DNA of 64,000 nt. It comes from Oxytricha trifallax (Eukaryota; Ciliophora; Spirotrichea; Sporadotrichida; Oxytrichidae). The stretch spans positions 1-64,000 of the forward strand of contig ARYC01001087.1 in NCBI GenBank assembly GCA_000711775.1, read 5' to 3'. Below the pieces are notes generated by a model, which saw only the letters and a list, made by a program, of their open reading frames with translations, searched no databases and was not told the origin of the DNA. Positions 33,359 to 45,919 of this stretch are shown in pieces. A program made the position numbers and the translations under genes. The stretch's first letter is position 1, and every line of letters starts with the position of its first letter.

Positions 33359-35760
33359 ATTCGCTCTAAGCGAGATTAATACCATTGGCTGTGATTTGTA
33401 TAGCTTGGATAGGGGATATGTTAGTTTGTTTAGTTCAGTTTTCATTTGTGACGAGTTGGGTAGAATTTGGGGTATCATCCTTTTAATTCCGTTTTAATTT
33501 AATAGTTAAATTGATATTTTGAATGATTTCCCCAATAACTAAATTTCTGTTACTAGCTTGTTAGAATATAGAAGTTGCTTAAATTCAGACCTTTCATTAT
33601 AAGAAATGGCTTATAGACAACTATATTATTCCAGTATAATAATTAAAAAAATATTTACCTGTCAAATCAAGGTTCCTTATTTCACTTGACAAATAGCATC
33701 ACATTTACAGACTATAATTCTACATTCTCAAAATTAGCATCAAAATCGTGAGGTTTGATATATTGTGATAGTTGCACAGCTAATTTTACATGTTCAATTT
33801 TTATATGGCATTTTAGTATAAAACGGCTGAGTTATATATGCTGTGCCAGCATTTCGCATATATATTTATGGAAACAATTAAAATCAATAATGTTTAATAT
33901 TTAGGGAATTTAGAGTTAGTATATTTAAAATCTGTAACACCTACTTAAGGCCCCATATTATTAAAACAAATTGACAGAAAAGCTACAATATATTCAAGCT
34001 TCTTAATAAAGTGAACTAATATGCTCTTCACATCCAGGGTTAAATCTAATTCTTTAAAATTCCTTGATTTTGAATATGAATTCAGGTTAGTATGGTGAAT
34101 TATTGTATCAAATCAATTAAAATCTCATACCTTTGAAGGTTTAGTTATTAAAGACATTTCTGAGCCTAGTGTGATATTCTTACACTCGAACTTCAATGAG
34201 ATAGAAATTTCTAATTCATAAATTATTTACAGTAAAATTCCTTTATTTTAAGATTAAGCAAAGCTGAATTTTAAAAATAAAAACTAAAACTTTTAACGAT
34301 CACTCTTTGATGTAAGAAATGCAGAATCTATTAATTCATTAAATAATAACCTAAACAATAATTGCTATCAAGCTAAAAATTATTTAATTTTTAAGTTGTA
34401 AAATATATCTATATTATATGATTAAAATAGTACTTTTGATTACAATGCTGCAATAAATGATGGTGCTTTACACCTAAAAAGTGTGAAAATATCTGAGTTT
34501 AACCTTCCTTATTTTAAGATTAATTTAGGTGAATATGGTGGAATTATCATGCAAAGTTAAGATGTTCAAATAATTTTAAGAGACTTAAATAATTGAATAA
34601 ACAACTGCAGTTTTGGATAGTATGGTAAATTGAAAAGTATCAATATTGTTAGTCAAAATAATTATATCGTTATGTTGCTAAAGTATTAATGGAAATGTTA
34701 GGAGCTTCTATTAAGATTCACAAACATAAACCTCATAATAGCATAAAAAATTAGAATATAAAACGTTTAAGCTAGTATTTCTGGAAGATTTATTTACTCG
34801 GATGTTTCTAAAAAGTCATAAATGCGAAATCTGATGATTAATTACGTTTGGTCATTGTTTATGGGGTGCAGTACTATATTAAAATACATAAATTTTAATT
34901 AACCAACTAAATAATAAGTTGTAAATCTTTTACATTACCATTTATAGAAAAACGGTGTAGTTTCTTACATATTAAACTCACACACTGAAATTATAGCTTC
35001 TGGCCTAAGAGTATAATATTGCTAAGACTCTTTCTTTGGAGGAGTGTATTACCTAGAAAAAACAAAGTTAATAGACAGTTATAATTCCAAATGTTCGTTT
35101 AATAATGAGATGGATTAATGTGTTATTCTATTTCAAAAATTGTTAAGTTACATATTGTAATGTGATTTTTAATAACAATCAAGCTTTTAAAGGAGGAATT
35201 TATTATTCATTAGAATCTACGAATAAATCTATCTCTAATGTAGTAGAGATGAAAAAAGTTTACAACTCAGCTTTTAAATTATAAGCAATACAAAAAATAA
35301 ATAGAAATTTACGAATCTATATTGTTAATATTTATCAAATATTTAATTCGAAAATAATTCCGCTACATAAAATAGTGGCTTCTTCTAATTTGACTACACA
35401 GGCTATAACACCTCAAAATAAATGCAATTAAGATTGTAAGCAAGTGAATCAATACTACCATTAAATTAATTTACTTATACTTTCAGCTGGCAAACTTTAT
35501 ATGAAAAAAGGAGTTATGAGTGAAATAGGAACAGCTTCCAATATGAATAGATCTTCAATAAATTTTTAAAATAAAGATTTAAATCTTTAAATAATTGAGG
35601 GTTATAGTTCCATGAAATCCGTTTTAGATGATTCTTGTTTTGATTAAGATCTTATTGAAAGGAGAGGTGCTGTGTACATAGAGATGCCGAATATGATGGC
35701 TAAACAAGCAATTCAATAAGTCTATATTGTACTAATGTTATAGAACACTGGTCTTATATT
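33359..35760 (+). pseudogene. Large decayed gene, repeat-rich, perhaps beta-helix surface protein
   Basis: Coding-like over 2.4 kb with many phase changes. Segments: SEINTIGCDLYSLDRGYVSL and CDELGRIWGIILLIPF; SITFTDYNSTFSKLASKS, then TGA where Gly would fit, then GLIYCDSCTANFTC; GEYGGIIMQSQDVQII; DSFFGGVYYLEKTKLIDSYN with KCSFNNEMDQC; CNVIFNNNQAFKGGIYYS; CFDQDLIERRGAVYIEM. Repeating blocks (F-N-N-N-x-A-x-GG-x-x-Y) are typical of right-handed beta-helix proteins abundant in ciliates. The assignment rests on this rhythm only. Confidence 0.4.
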
Positions 35761-35861
35761 TTTTTAAAAGCTGTTTTCTCGTAATCATAAACATTGATTT
35801 ATTTTGAATAAGTGATAGAATCTTTCGTCAAGCTGGAGAAAATTTCTTCTAAGTATTTTGA

Positions 35862-36272
35862 GTAGTTAGATTGAAAAAAACGCAATTAATTGGACAAGTT
35901 GGTGTGTAATATTATTGTGAAAGTGCGAAGTTTATGAGAGTTTTAGTTGCTCAAGTTGAGAATTATCTTAAAGAAGTTAGCGGACACGAAGTTCAAAAGA
36001 TAAGTGTTATTTAGTAGATCATCTCCATCAAGTTTGCAAAGATTTTATCTACTTTTGTTACAAAAATTTAGCATTTTTATTTATCCATAAATCTCGCATG
36101 TATTCTTTATTTTAGAGTGAATTTTAGGGAAATTGTTATTAACATTGAAATTTGCGCTGTATAATATTTGTGTCTTTAAATTAAAAGGAAATATTTTAGA
36201 AAATCTTTTACTCAATTCATAAGTGACAAAGAATTAAAGTGTTTCGTTGTTAGGAATCTATTTTCAACTTGA
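35862..36272 (+). CDS. Unrecognised frame, 136 codons
   Basis: Open between TGAs. Reads GQVGVQYYCESAKFMRVLV, AQVENYLKEVSGHEVQKISV and EIVINIEICAVQYLCLQIKR, ending FVVRNLFST. Hydrophobic and mixed. It may continue the decayed gene to its left. Another phase just downstream (36,280-36,402) reads NQSGTNNLNKKSANFLNDSE. Confidence 0.38.
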
Positions 36273-36433
36273 AGTTTTGCAATATATCTTCAGGATATCT
36301 TCGTCTGGACTAATACTAACTAGAGTGGAACTAACAATCTAAATAAAAAAAGTGCAAATTTTCTTAATGACAGCGAAGTTAGAGATTTCCTCCATGAGTA
36401 ATCATGAAGTTATTAATATAACCTGGAAGTCGA

Positions 36434-36856
36434 ATGAAATTATCAAACCAGTCTGGAAATTAGACTTAACTAAATTTTTTTTCAATTCTTAGTAAATATA
36501 GTCATCATCCAAGAAATGCTGGGTATAGTCTTGATATTCCAAATTTTTTCAATTTTTAGATTAAGTATTTTGAAAGCTTAAAGTTAATTAGATCATTGTA
36601 TATATCTACTAAATTAAGTTTAACACTCTTTACAATGAATACCCACGATAGAATATTTCTTATCAATGCTGTAACTTAAGATTTTTGTTAAAAGATAAAT
36701 TAATTGGAAAGTTGGGAAAATAAATAAATTAACTCGCTGAATGTTTTTCTAATTAGAGTAAAAAAAAATATATAAATAAAATAATAAAATAATGTAAATT
36801 TAAATAAAAGGAAGTTACCTAAATAGGGATATAATTTGATCTTTTTTAATTATTGA
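36434..36856 (+). CDS. Hypothetical protein, 140 residues
   Basis: ATG-to-TGA frame with Gln codons. MKLSNQSGNQTQLNFFSILS, then YSHHPRNAGYSLDIPNFFNF, LFTMNTHDRIFLINAVTQDF and INQLESWENKQINSLNVFL; the last 30 codons are low-complexity. No family recognised. It follows two other plus-strand frames and may be the 3' part of the same gene. Confidence 0.42.
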
Positions 36857-37739
36857 AAACTACTTATTCTAATTATTAGTTTTACATTTATATTTTCACA
36901 ATTCCCCATTTTGAATGTATTTATCATTAAAATTTTTTTTATATATTTATTAATTAATTTCCTATCATGAATTAGTACGAATGTCACACTTTGATTCATA
37001 CGCTTTATCCAAATTAAAAGCATCGCGTTACCACTCAACTTTAATGAAGCAAATCATCAATAAACAAGGACATATAAGATGAAATCTAACAAATTACAAT
37101 GCGGTTGATAGTTCGTTTGATAGAACTAAATTCACTTTCTTCTCTGTATACTAACATTTTTATCCAGAAATATTCAAGATATTCCAATAGTTTCCAGCCA
37201 AGAAGGGTTTAATGAAAAAGAAGCTAAGGTAATTATCATAATTAAAATTATTCTTCTATAAAGTGATTTCATCATTTCATCTCAACAATTAAATGGTCAA
37301 CAAACATAAAAAAAGATCTGATTAACTTGATATAAATAAAGTGAACTAAATTGAACCTTTAAAAATGCTGCATGAGATAATAGAAAAATAATTTTAAAGG
37401 TAAAATTTTCTCACGATAAATTTAAAACTCCCGCTTATAATCTTAACAGTGTAGAGATTCTATGTTGCCCCTTAATCTGAAGTTCTATAAACTCAATTAT
37501 TTAGAGTAAATATTTTAATAGGAGAAAATTTTTTGGATGTTTGAGCTCAGGTATCTATACTTTATCTCGTTTATAATATTCAATCAATAAATAAGTTAAT
37601 TTGGTAGGATTTCAAAAATCTGCGAATATAAATTGCTAAGTCTATAATTATGAAACTCAAAGAATCATGTAATTAATGTAGGGAACTTGCTAAGATTTCA
37701 AGCATTTAATTTTTTAATAGATTATTTTAGCATTAAGTT
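36857..37739. other. Mostly AT-rich, weak coding traces
   Basis: The 62-residue minus frame at 36,850-37,038 is not supported. Fragments near 37,080-37,230 could be the 5' side of the helicase-like remnant but no phase holds. Confidence 0.3.
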
Positions 37740-38500
37740 TGCCGATTGCACTTGGGAAAATATATATTCAGGAACTATTTGCATGTTATTAAGTTCAACA
37801 AGGCAAGATTGTACTTATTACAGCTCCTGAAAAATTCTTAAATCAAAATATAAGATATTCATACACCACTCTTGGTATTTAGCTTTAGAAGAGTGTTAAA
37901 GTAAATTAAAAAAATAAGATGCATTAAGTGTTTTTATCATTCATGAATTCGATTAAATTGCGAGAAATTATCCTTTTCTAAACTATGGTTTTAGAATATG
38001 TGGAATGTTGGCTTTAGGATTGTGCAAATCACACATATATATCGCAACTTGTGATTTAGAAATTGAGAGAGTTCTCATGTGTGTGAATCACCCAATATTC
38101 TAAAGCTCATTAATTAATACGAATTTTAACATAATTTATTCAAGATTATGGAGGAGATGTAATTATAAGCACAATAATGTACGATAGACTCGCAAAACTA
38201 TAGAGTGAATTTCACAAATACTACCTCACAAGTTAATAATAATATTTCTGTTCGATAATGAGAAGTTAGTTGCTAAATATAAGACCACAAATAAGAATCA
38301 AGTCAAGGTTAGAATTAGAATCTATAATTTAATTTTGGTGGAATTTAAATCATGGAAGAAATTTGATTTTATTTCTCATCAGTGATAAATGCTATAGTTA
38401 TAGAACTGATGCTTAAGTACTTATTATATGAGTCATCGAATCATAGAGTCAATATCTATAGATACATGAGCTTAAGGAGTAGGGAGTAATTAAGTAAAAA
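37740..38500 (+). pseudogene. SecA/DEAD-helicase-like remnant
   Basis: Pieces in changing phases follow the order of a ciliate SecA-like DEAD ATPase: SLPIALGKIYIQELFACY with QQGKIVLITAPEKFL (degenerate motif I then Ia), VFIIHEFDQIARNYPFLNYG (motif II, HEFD for DEAD/DEFD), GLCKSHIYIATCDLE (motif III, ATC for SAT), KLIIIFLFDNEKLVAKYK, and LISDKCYSYRTDAQVLII (like the helicase C-terminal S-x-x-x-GTD region). Such ATPases unwind nucleic acid or move protein. At least four frame breaks and altered motifs indicate a dead copy. Pattern-level call. Confidence 0.38.
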
Positions 38501-39022
38501 TATATTTTCCAATATCTACCTTTCCAAAGTAATTAGTTTTGCTTAAGATGAAGTAGATATCAATTGATATTCTCGACAAACTCGAATAACTTGTATCTAT
38601 ATTCTAATAAAAATAGATTAAGGCAAAGTGATAAGTGAAGTGGTTTCAGATGCTTAAAAAAACAGAGTATTGTAGAAAAGATTGATGATTAAAATCGATT
38701 GGAGCAGAGCCAGCATACCAAAAGTTATAGTGTAACAAGTAAGATTTAACTCGGATGATAACAATTAAATATTCTAAAATTAAATTATTCTTTGAAATTT
38801 CAGTAATTGAATGTCTATTTAATAAATTTAACATGTTATTTACATAATATAGTTTTAATAGATATATATATATTTTGCTTCAAAGATTTTTGTATTTTCT
38901 ATTCTTTGTTTTTAATATAAAAAATCAATTGATCCTAATTTTATATTATAATTGACTTTTTAATTAGATATTTTTAATAAAATTTCTTTTTTTCTTTTGA
39001 TTTAATATCTATTAGCATATGA
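38501..39022. other. AT-rich spacer
   Basis: Nothing supported; a 62-residue minus frame at 38,646-38,834 was not accepted. Confidence 0.35.
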
Positions 39023-39220
39023 ATGACTTCAAATTTTCTTGCTTATATATTAAAGCACGATAAGTTTGACTATTTTATATAAACTAATGATGAAGTTGAG
39101 GAAATTGTGTCCTTAAGTGGCGAATAAAAGTAAAAGAAATATTTATTTTACAATTTGTCATAACAATTTAAATCTATTTTTCACATATAATCTCAATATT
39201 AACTACTATACTAAATATGA
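39023..39220 (+). CDS. Small hypothetical protein, 65 residues
   Basis: ATG-to-TGA: MTSNFLAYILKHDKFDYFIQ, then TNDEVEEIVSLSGEQKQKK, then a Gln/Ser-rich low-complexity end. The first 40 codons look coding. A further plus-strand piece near 39,345-39,450 reads PNVLMVMEERFVKKLIYY. No family recognised. Confidence 0.35.
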
Positions 39221-40950
39221 CATGTTAATTAATATGGTTTGGGTTCATGTTTAAAGAAAATATTGGTTTTATTTATAAATCGCCTGTTCTAATAAATTCT
39301 GTTAATTAAATATAAAAAAATCTATATAAAAATATTATTAGTCATTACAACAGTTTCTTTTATCATTCCGAATGTGCTTATGGTCATGGAAGAACGATTT
39401 GTGAAGAAACTAATTTACTACTAAGTAACATGGCAATAATTAATTAAATGATGTTGAATTTATAACAATTAATAATAACTCCCCAATAGTAATTCAAATA
39501 ATGAGAATAAGATTGGTTATAGATAGAATTCATTAATTTTCAAACTTATTTATCACATACAAACTTATAAACATCCAATCTTACTATAATATTTGTTAGG
39601 TATTATAATTTAAATAATTTTTTTTGCCTAGATTTAAATATATACCACTATAAAATGATTAAATATCAATAAGTCTCCACATCTAAACTGATATATTATA
39701 ATTAAAATTCTCAAGATTATTTGAAGTTTTTTTGAGAAAATAAGTCCTAAGAGATTTATCTTAAATAACTTTATTATCAGTAATTTATACAAAAATCTTT
39801 TTGAAACTTAAATACATCCTTTGAATTCTTTAAAGTAATTTGTTTAAGGACTCAACAATACAATAACTCCGATGAATTAATTTTAAGTTAGCCACAGTTA
39901 CCAGTCATTGAATATTTCTGGGGTTTAACACTTGGGTATTTACTCAAATCGTTTTGTCGCATCTCATCAACAGTGTCCTTAGAGCAAAAGAGCTTTATCT
40001 TTTCCTGTTGGTAAGTTTTCAACCGTTAAAACCTAATTTTATTTTATTATTTATTACGGTAATCTTCAAGTATCTAACTCAAGAAATTAATCATTCATTA
40101 TTTGCAGCAGTAATAACACCAATAAAATTGAAAATTATTATAAAATATAAATAATAAATATCGTAATATAATAGTTTATATATAGTACTGCGTGTTTAAG
40201 TATTTATATTTTTGAAATGCCATTTTCACATAATTTTATACCACATATAACTAAAAATTAAAAAACAAGAAATAACACCTAATCTATTCAGAGAAAAATT
40301 TTCTATTTTGGTAATATCATAAAGACAACAATAAAATATTAGGGTTGTAGATAATTTAAGTAAAATTAGAAATACAAATTTTTAATAAATATATCTAGAG
40401 TAATATAAAAAATAAGAATACGATCACACAGAAGTTTTTGGGTTCCCCGATCTTATAAACTGATAGCATTTAAGTTACTCATTCTTTTGATAATGCAATC
40501 TAATAATAAATATCTCTACATATAGCAGGTGATTGCAGGTTTTGTGCTTTGCTTGATTTTTTGTCTTTCTTTTTATTTAGTTAATTTATTTCGTTTATGA
40601 TTCCTTCATCTATTCCATTATAATTACTCTTTAGTATACGTATTCCCTAATCTTAGTAACATTTATTTGAGTACAAGTTCTTGGTAATGAAAGATTATAA
40701 TTTCTCTTCTCTAATTATTTAAAAGTTCTACATTAAAATTTATCTTTTCTATTTGCAATGGTGCCTACTAAAGATTAGCATAATTTTATGAGTTCAATTA
40801 AAAAGTTAAAACATCTTGGGGTTAATCGTATCAGTTATAAAAATAAGAATATATTATCCTAAACTTATTATTCGATAGTCCCAAAATAAATATAATTGAT
40901 TATCATTTCTTGATAGACTAATAATGAAAAATTTTGAGAGTTATTAAAAT
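39221..40950. other. AT-rich stretch
   Basis: No supported gene beyond the ~35-codon piece near 39,345-39,450. The 66-residue frame at 39,954-40,154 starts at TTG and is low-complexity. Confidence 0.35.
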
Positions 40951-41259
40951 TCATTTATGAATTAAGTATGCTAGTCTGAATATTTTTAAGTAATTTAGCA
41001 GCCTTTACTGGTTTTTTTTTATAAAAAACAAACGTCCATACTTACTGATATCATAAATCTGGAGAGGTAAACCCTCCTCCGTTATCGACAGCAATAAGCC
41101 AAATAAGGATTTATAATTCAGATTTTCTTGTAGCATCAGATTTATAGTACTATAATCGATAAATTAAAACCATTCGTGAGCCCATAAATTTTAAACCCCG
41201 TTATTATTTTATGCTATCTATTCATTACCCTCATTTAAACCTTGCTTAAAAGATGTCAC
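40951..41259 (-). CDS. Unrecognised frame, about 102 codons
   Basis: Minus strand, ending in TGA at 40,951. Reads FKQGLNEGNEQIAQNNNGVQ, WAHEWFQFIDYSTINLMLQ, ENLNYKSLFGLLLSITEEG and LPLQIYDISKYGRLFF. Trp/His/Gly content argues for real coding in this AT-rich setting. No ATG in phase. No family recognised. Confidence 0.45.
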
Positions 41260-41318
41260 TTTTAATTATAAAATTTATTTAAAATATAAGAATATTTAAT
41301 GTTAAAGTATCACTAAAA

Positions 41319-41687
41319 ATGAACCTCCTCATGAAAAAAGTTTGTGGCATGTATTAAATTTGTTCTTAAGTTATAACTGGTGATAGTAACACACTTGAAA
41401 TTATTCAAATGAAATAGAAGGAATTGGATTGTCGTTAACTTATTACCGATGATTTATTCACAAAAAAAACTCTTTTGTAAACAAACTCCAAGGAGAGTAT
41501 AGAGGCTGTGAGCAATAGCGCACCATTGAAAAAAAGTAAAGCAAAAATAATTAATTATAGAAATGGCAAATATGCCCTTGCGATGTAAATAATACTAATA
41601 ATTCATTTTAAACTTGGATATAAGAACTAAAGGGTTTCGAATAATCTAAATTAATTTCGAAGTGCTTGTTTGAAAATCTGGAAATGA
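41319..41687 (+). CDS. Hypothetical protein, 122 residues
   Basis: ATG-to-TGA frame. MNLLMKKVCGMYQICSQVIT, GDSNTLEIIQMKQKELDCRQ, LITDDLFTKKTLLQTNSKES, IEAVSNSAPLKKSKAKI. The LITDD stretch followed by K-T-L-L and EAVSN(S) weakly recalls a response-regulator receiver domain (acidic pair after beta-1, then an EAV-NG-type strand), but the phospho-acceptor region is not recognisable. The receiver idea is weak; coding status is better supported. Confidence 0.45.
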
Positions 41688-42752
41688 TGATGAAAATCTC
41701 ATTGAAAATAATGAGACTAGCATGAATTTAGCTTTAAATTAGCATAATAAATTTTGATTGATTGAGTTTGATTAAGAAATTAATTGATGTTTGAGGATTG
41801 ATTGTTTAAAGTTTATTTGTTATATTAAATCCAAATTTTAATTTAATATCTTGTCAATCAAAAATTAAGGAAATTTATTCCATTATTTTTAACAACATTC
41901 TTTGTTTATTGAATAAATTTAACAGATATAAGATCCATGACAAGAGTTATAATAATTTTAAATAGTAAGCTAATTAAAATTACTAATACATTAGATCTAT
42001 TTTATCGATTATAAATTAATTATTTCATATTTTTAAAAGATTATTTTTATTTAATTATTGATAGGCAATCAGAAAAATCTTATCAAAATTTTCTAGAAAG
42101 TCTTGCATTTTTAAATGTTCTTTAATTTAATATACTTTTAAATTTGTTAATTTTTTTTAATTAATTTATGATTTTATTGCATATTTTTATTCGTTATAAA
42201 TGCTCGAGAAAATACCAGTTCATATGAAGCAAAATGATAGATTTAATTTTGTTTTTTAATTTTAAGAAATTAAATTATGCTATTGTTTAAGCCATAGTTT
42301 AAAAAAAATTATTCAAAAATTTACAATCTGTTAGAATATAATTCATGCATAATTAGTAATTTATAAAACTTTTTGCCAAATAAATAATTATTTATTCATT
42401 CACATAATGCTTAAAATAACCATATTATACCTATAGTTAATTACCTATAACGATATTGAAATTTATTCTTTTTATTTATGAAGCTAATTAATTTAAATGA
42501 TTCAATTAAAATTAAAAGGAATAATTATAATTAAATATTTATCAGATTTAATGCCAGATTTAATTTTAAATAAAGAATAATATGATTAAAAGTGAGTTAT
42601 TATTAAGTTATTTTTACTTTATTAATTACTTCTTAATGCTATTGTAAAAAATAATATTACCAAGTCTATATGGGGTTTTTCATATAGCTATTAATTTATC
42701 TGATTACAGTCTTTATTGATCAGCTTAATCATCTCTAGATAAATATATTTTC
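41688..42752. other. AT-rich spacer
   Basis: Nothing supported. Confidence 0.4.
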
Positions 42753-43412
42753 TCATGCTTTGTGAGATGTCTTTCCCCTGCTTTGTTTTTCTAAATCAAT
42801 TGAGTCTCCCTATCGATATGCTAATAACTTAAAGAATAATGTTGACCGACGCTTATTAAATGTTTAGAAAGTTAAATACTATGAATCTTAACCTTTTTGG
42901 CTGATAGATTTAGACAGAGTCTAAGAAAACTCATTCCTCATGGGAATAAGTAAGTTGTATGCATTAAATATATTTTTTTAAAAATGTTTTTTTTGTGCAA
43001 AATCATTTGGTATAAAACAACTCTATCTAGTAATCCATAACTTAACAAGATGAAACCAATCGCATTAGTCAGGGAAGAAATTCAATAAAGATTATTTTCT
43101 TCGAATTTTAATTAAATTTTCCACAACAAGATCTTCTATTTGAGGAACAGCTGCCACGATGACATCTTTGTCTTTTGAGGTGCTACTAATATTTACTTAA
43201 AATTCTTATTTCTTAGAAAATAAGCTTTCAAGCATATTAGATAAGCCAGGTAGGCATATAATTGACACATTAAGATTAGAATTTGTGGAGTTCCTCCTTG
43301 TTTCACACTTTGTTTTTCCGCTAAAATAAAAAGCCAAAGAAAGTCTTAGAATTTCTTCTATTTCTTTTAAACTTTATGCTTTATTTTTTAAAAAATTGAA
43401 AAATTAGTTCAT
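42753..43412 (-). CDS. Hypothetical protein, 219 residues
   Basis: Complete minus-strand ATG-to-TGA frame with TAA/TAG as Gln. N-terminal part KAQSLKEIEEILRLSLAFYF, SNLNVSIICLPGLSNMLESL, then STSKDKDVIVAAVPQIEDLV, VENLIKIRRK, DQCDWFHLVKLWITRQSCF, and near the end RQGDSIDLEKQSRGKTSHKA. Mixed composition, no clear membrane segment. Parts of the middle are Phe/Asn/Lys-rich and could include germline-only DNA. No family recognised. Confidence 0.45.
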
Positions 43413-43689
43413 TGTCTATTTAGAGCTAATGCGTTTCAACTTTTTGTGTTTTATATTTATTAAATGCGATAAAAATTACTGTATTATTAATAATGATGAC
43501 ACGCATATTAATTATAAATAATAATTATATTTCAAAATTTATTATGCTTACTCTATGAATAAATTCTTTATAGAATATTTCATTAATAATAAAATATAAT
43601 TGTAATAGATGTAAGCATGATGAACTGAAAGTATGTTTTCATAGTAAAACAGTTATATTAGACATTTTTCTAAACTAATTAATTACACG

Positions 43690-45919
43690 ATAATTCTTAG
43701 GATTTAAGAAATCAACCAAAAAAATCAAGGAATTTTAGATTCAACACAACAGTGAATAAGTCCATGCATTAAGGGTGAAATAATTTTTAAAAAATGTTTT
43801 CAACTTAGAAGCTTAGTTAGTTGCTTTAATCTAAAGTATGAATTTCTCTATCTTAATTCACAGCCAAAAAATCAAAGGACCCAAAATTTTATCCATTCTA
43901 TCTTAGATATAATTTTATAGAGTGTTAATTTTATTGAAAACAAGGCTTTATAAATGAGGCATTTGCTAAACTAGAAAAGTAATATGATAAAAAAAACTTA
44001 AAAAAACTAGTTGAGTATTGCTTAAATCCTTGGTAAAGCAGTCTAAACTTTATTGACATTTCAACCATGATCCATCAATCTAATGATCATAGCTTGCTAC
44101 AACGGAGTATAATATAGAGTAGGACTATATTTAATAAAAAATTTATGAAAAATTAATTGTATATTAATTAAACATTTTTTTAATATTTAATTGGATCTCT
44201 TTGGAGACTCTAAAGATATTTAATATTTTCTAAAAAAGGTAGCAATATCTATTAATTAATCATTGAGATAATTAAAGTCAAGAATGATTTTTTTAAAATA
44301 ATTAAAGTTTGTAAAAGCTTATTTTTGATAGCGATGTGTATAATCTCCAATAAGCAAAATAAAAGGTAATTATAGCTTTGAAAAAATCTAAGGAAATGAA
44401 AATAGTATTTGAGGAAATCTATTTTTATGGCAATTTCTAAAGAAATGAAAAATATTTGGAAACATAAATGAGGTTTAAATTGCGCAAGCAAACTTTTAGA
44501 TAGGTGATAAAAATAATTACTATTTAGTAATAAATAGGTGACTTTCATTAGTGGCAAAGCTTTTTCATAGGATTTAATTTTAAAAAGACAAATTGTAGCA
44601 TTTTTGTTTGTTAGAATGCTCTTCTAGAAAATATCATTATAAAAAATATGAAAATTCTAAATAGTTTAGTGATAATTATTATTGCAGGGACTTAAAATTT
44701 TAGCTGCATTTAAATAATATATTAAAGAAGATTTCTTTTGAAATTATTGCTTCTCTTATCAGTATTTGTTTAGAATTCTTCTAAGTATTTATAGGAAAAA
44801 CAATTGTAATAAAATTTAAGCATTTATACTAAGTTTGTTCAATTTACTCAATTAGAAAAATTTAAATGAGCAACTCAGAAGAACATGCTAGACAATGTCA
44901 TATATCATAGAAGCAGATATAAAAGTAATTATATAACTATTTAACAATCATTCACTAAATTAATATCCCTACCAATTTGTTATAACACGAGAAGAAATAG
45001 GCATTTGCAAATCTCAAATAGTATAAATTAATTAATGATCAAATTTCCATATTTGGTTAAGTATGAGAGCTACTGTTTTATTGTTTTTATAGAGATAATA
45101 AAAGTAGTGAGAATATGATCAAAATTAATTTCTTACAAGAGCAACTCCCCCAACTTTGCTTTGACTACGAAAGTTTTTGAAAGTAGAGACATTAATGCAC
45201 TACTCGGATGATCGATTTTAAGATTTACTTTTCATAAAGACCAATAGTGAATATAAATAAATTAGTACACAGGCTTCTCTTAAATGATATCAAGATTAGA
45301 GGGCTAATTTATAAACTAAAAAAACAGGCGAATTAACCACATATTTAAAAATGCATCGTTGAAAAGAGATTCGTTATACTTTTAATTAAAGATGGTCTAC
45401 CTAATTTAAATAATAACTTCCTTAAAAATTTACACTAGTCTTTTATCATTCAAATCCTTAGAACTTCCCCCATTAAAAACAAGCGTAAATTTGATTTTGA
45501 CTAATGAAAGTAATTTATAAAAAAGCTCAATTACTTTAAAATAATTGTATTTTCTTGAATCATTAATGATGCCGTTCATAAGAGTGATAAATTTAATTTT
45601 GTTTCAAAAATAATATAAGATTTGGATAATTGATAAAAAATATATGTTTCAAAAAGCGAAGGAAGAAGAGAAAGTAGAGAAAGAGGATGAAAATTAGGAG
45701 TAAGAAGCTGTGGAATTGGAAGAATCGTTCTATAGATCTTATAAACCAGTTACGCAAATGAAATAAGTTAATTTTACTTATTAACAATTTATAGTTGAAA
45801 GAATATCAAACGCAATAATTTAAAATATGATTTAATTTCAAACTTTTCGGGAACTTTTCTTTCTGAGTCTGCTTTAAAATATATACAAAAAATTACATGA
45901 AAAGAAAAATTTGTACTGA
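43690..45919 (+). pseudogene. Large unrecognised gene with phase changes
   Basis: Coding-like plus-strand segments over 2.2 kb: CIKGEIIFKKCFQLRSLVSC, LYLNSQPKNQRTQNFIHSIL; NFIDISTMIHQSNDHSLLQ, then GSLWRLQRYLIFSKKGSNIY; a 193-codon open run 44,288-44,869 (DSDVYNLQQAKQKVIIALKK, SKEMKIVFEEIYFYGNFQRN); and, after a quieter stretch, an acidic block near 45,645 (KAKEEEKVEKEDENQEQEAV, ELEESFYRSYKPVTQMKQ) ending at TGA 45,917-45,919. The asparagine/isoleucine repeats recall the 33-kb gene. At least three phase changes. Family uncertain. Confidence 0.38.

Noticed and set aside
44252-44557. 101-residue hydrophobic frame on the minus strand
   Set aside because: It is the opposite strand of a longer plus-strand run with better composition (44,288-44,869) and consists mainly of Leu/Phe/Ile/Lys/Asn.
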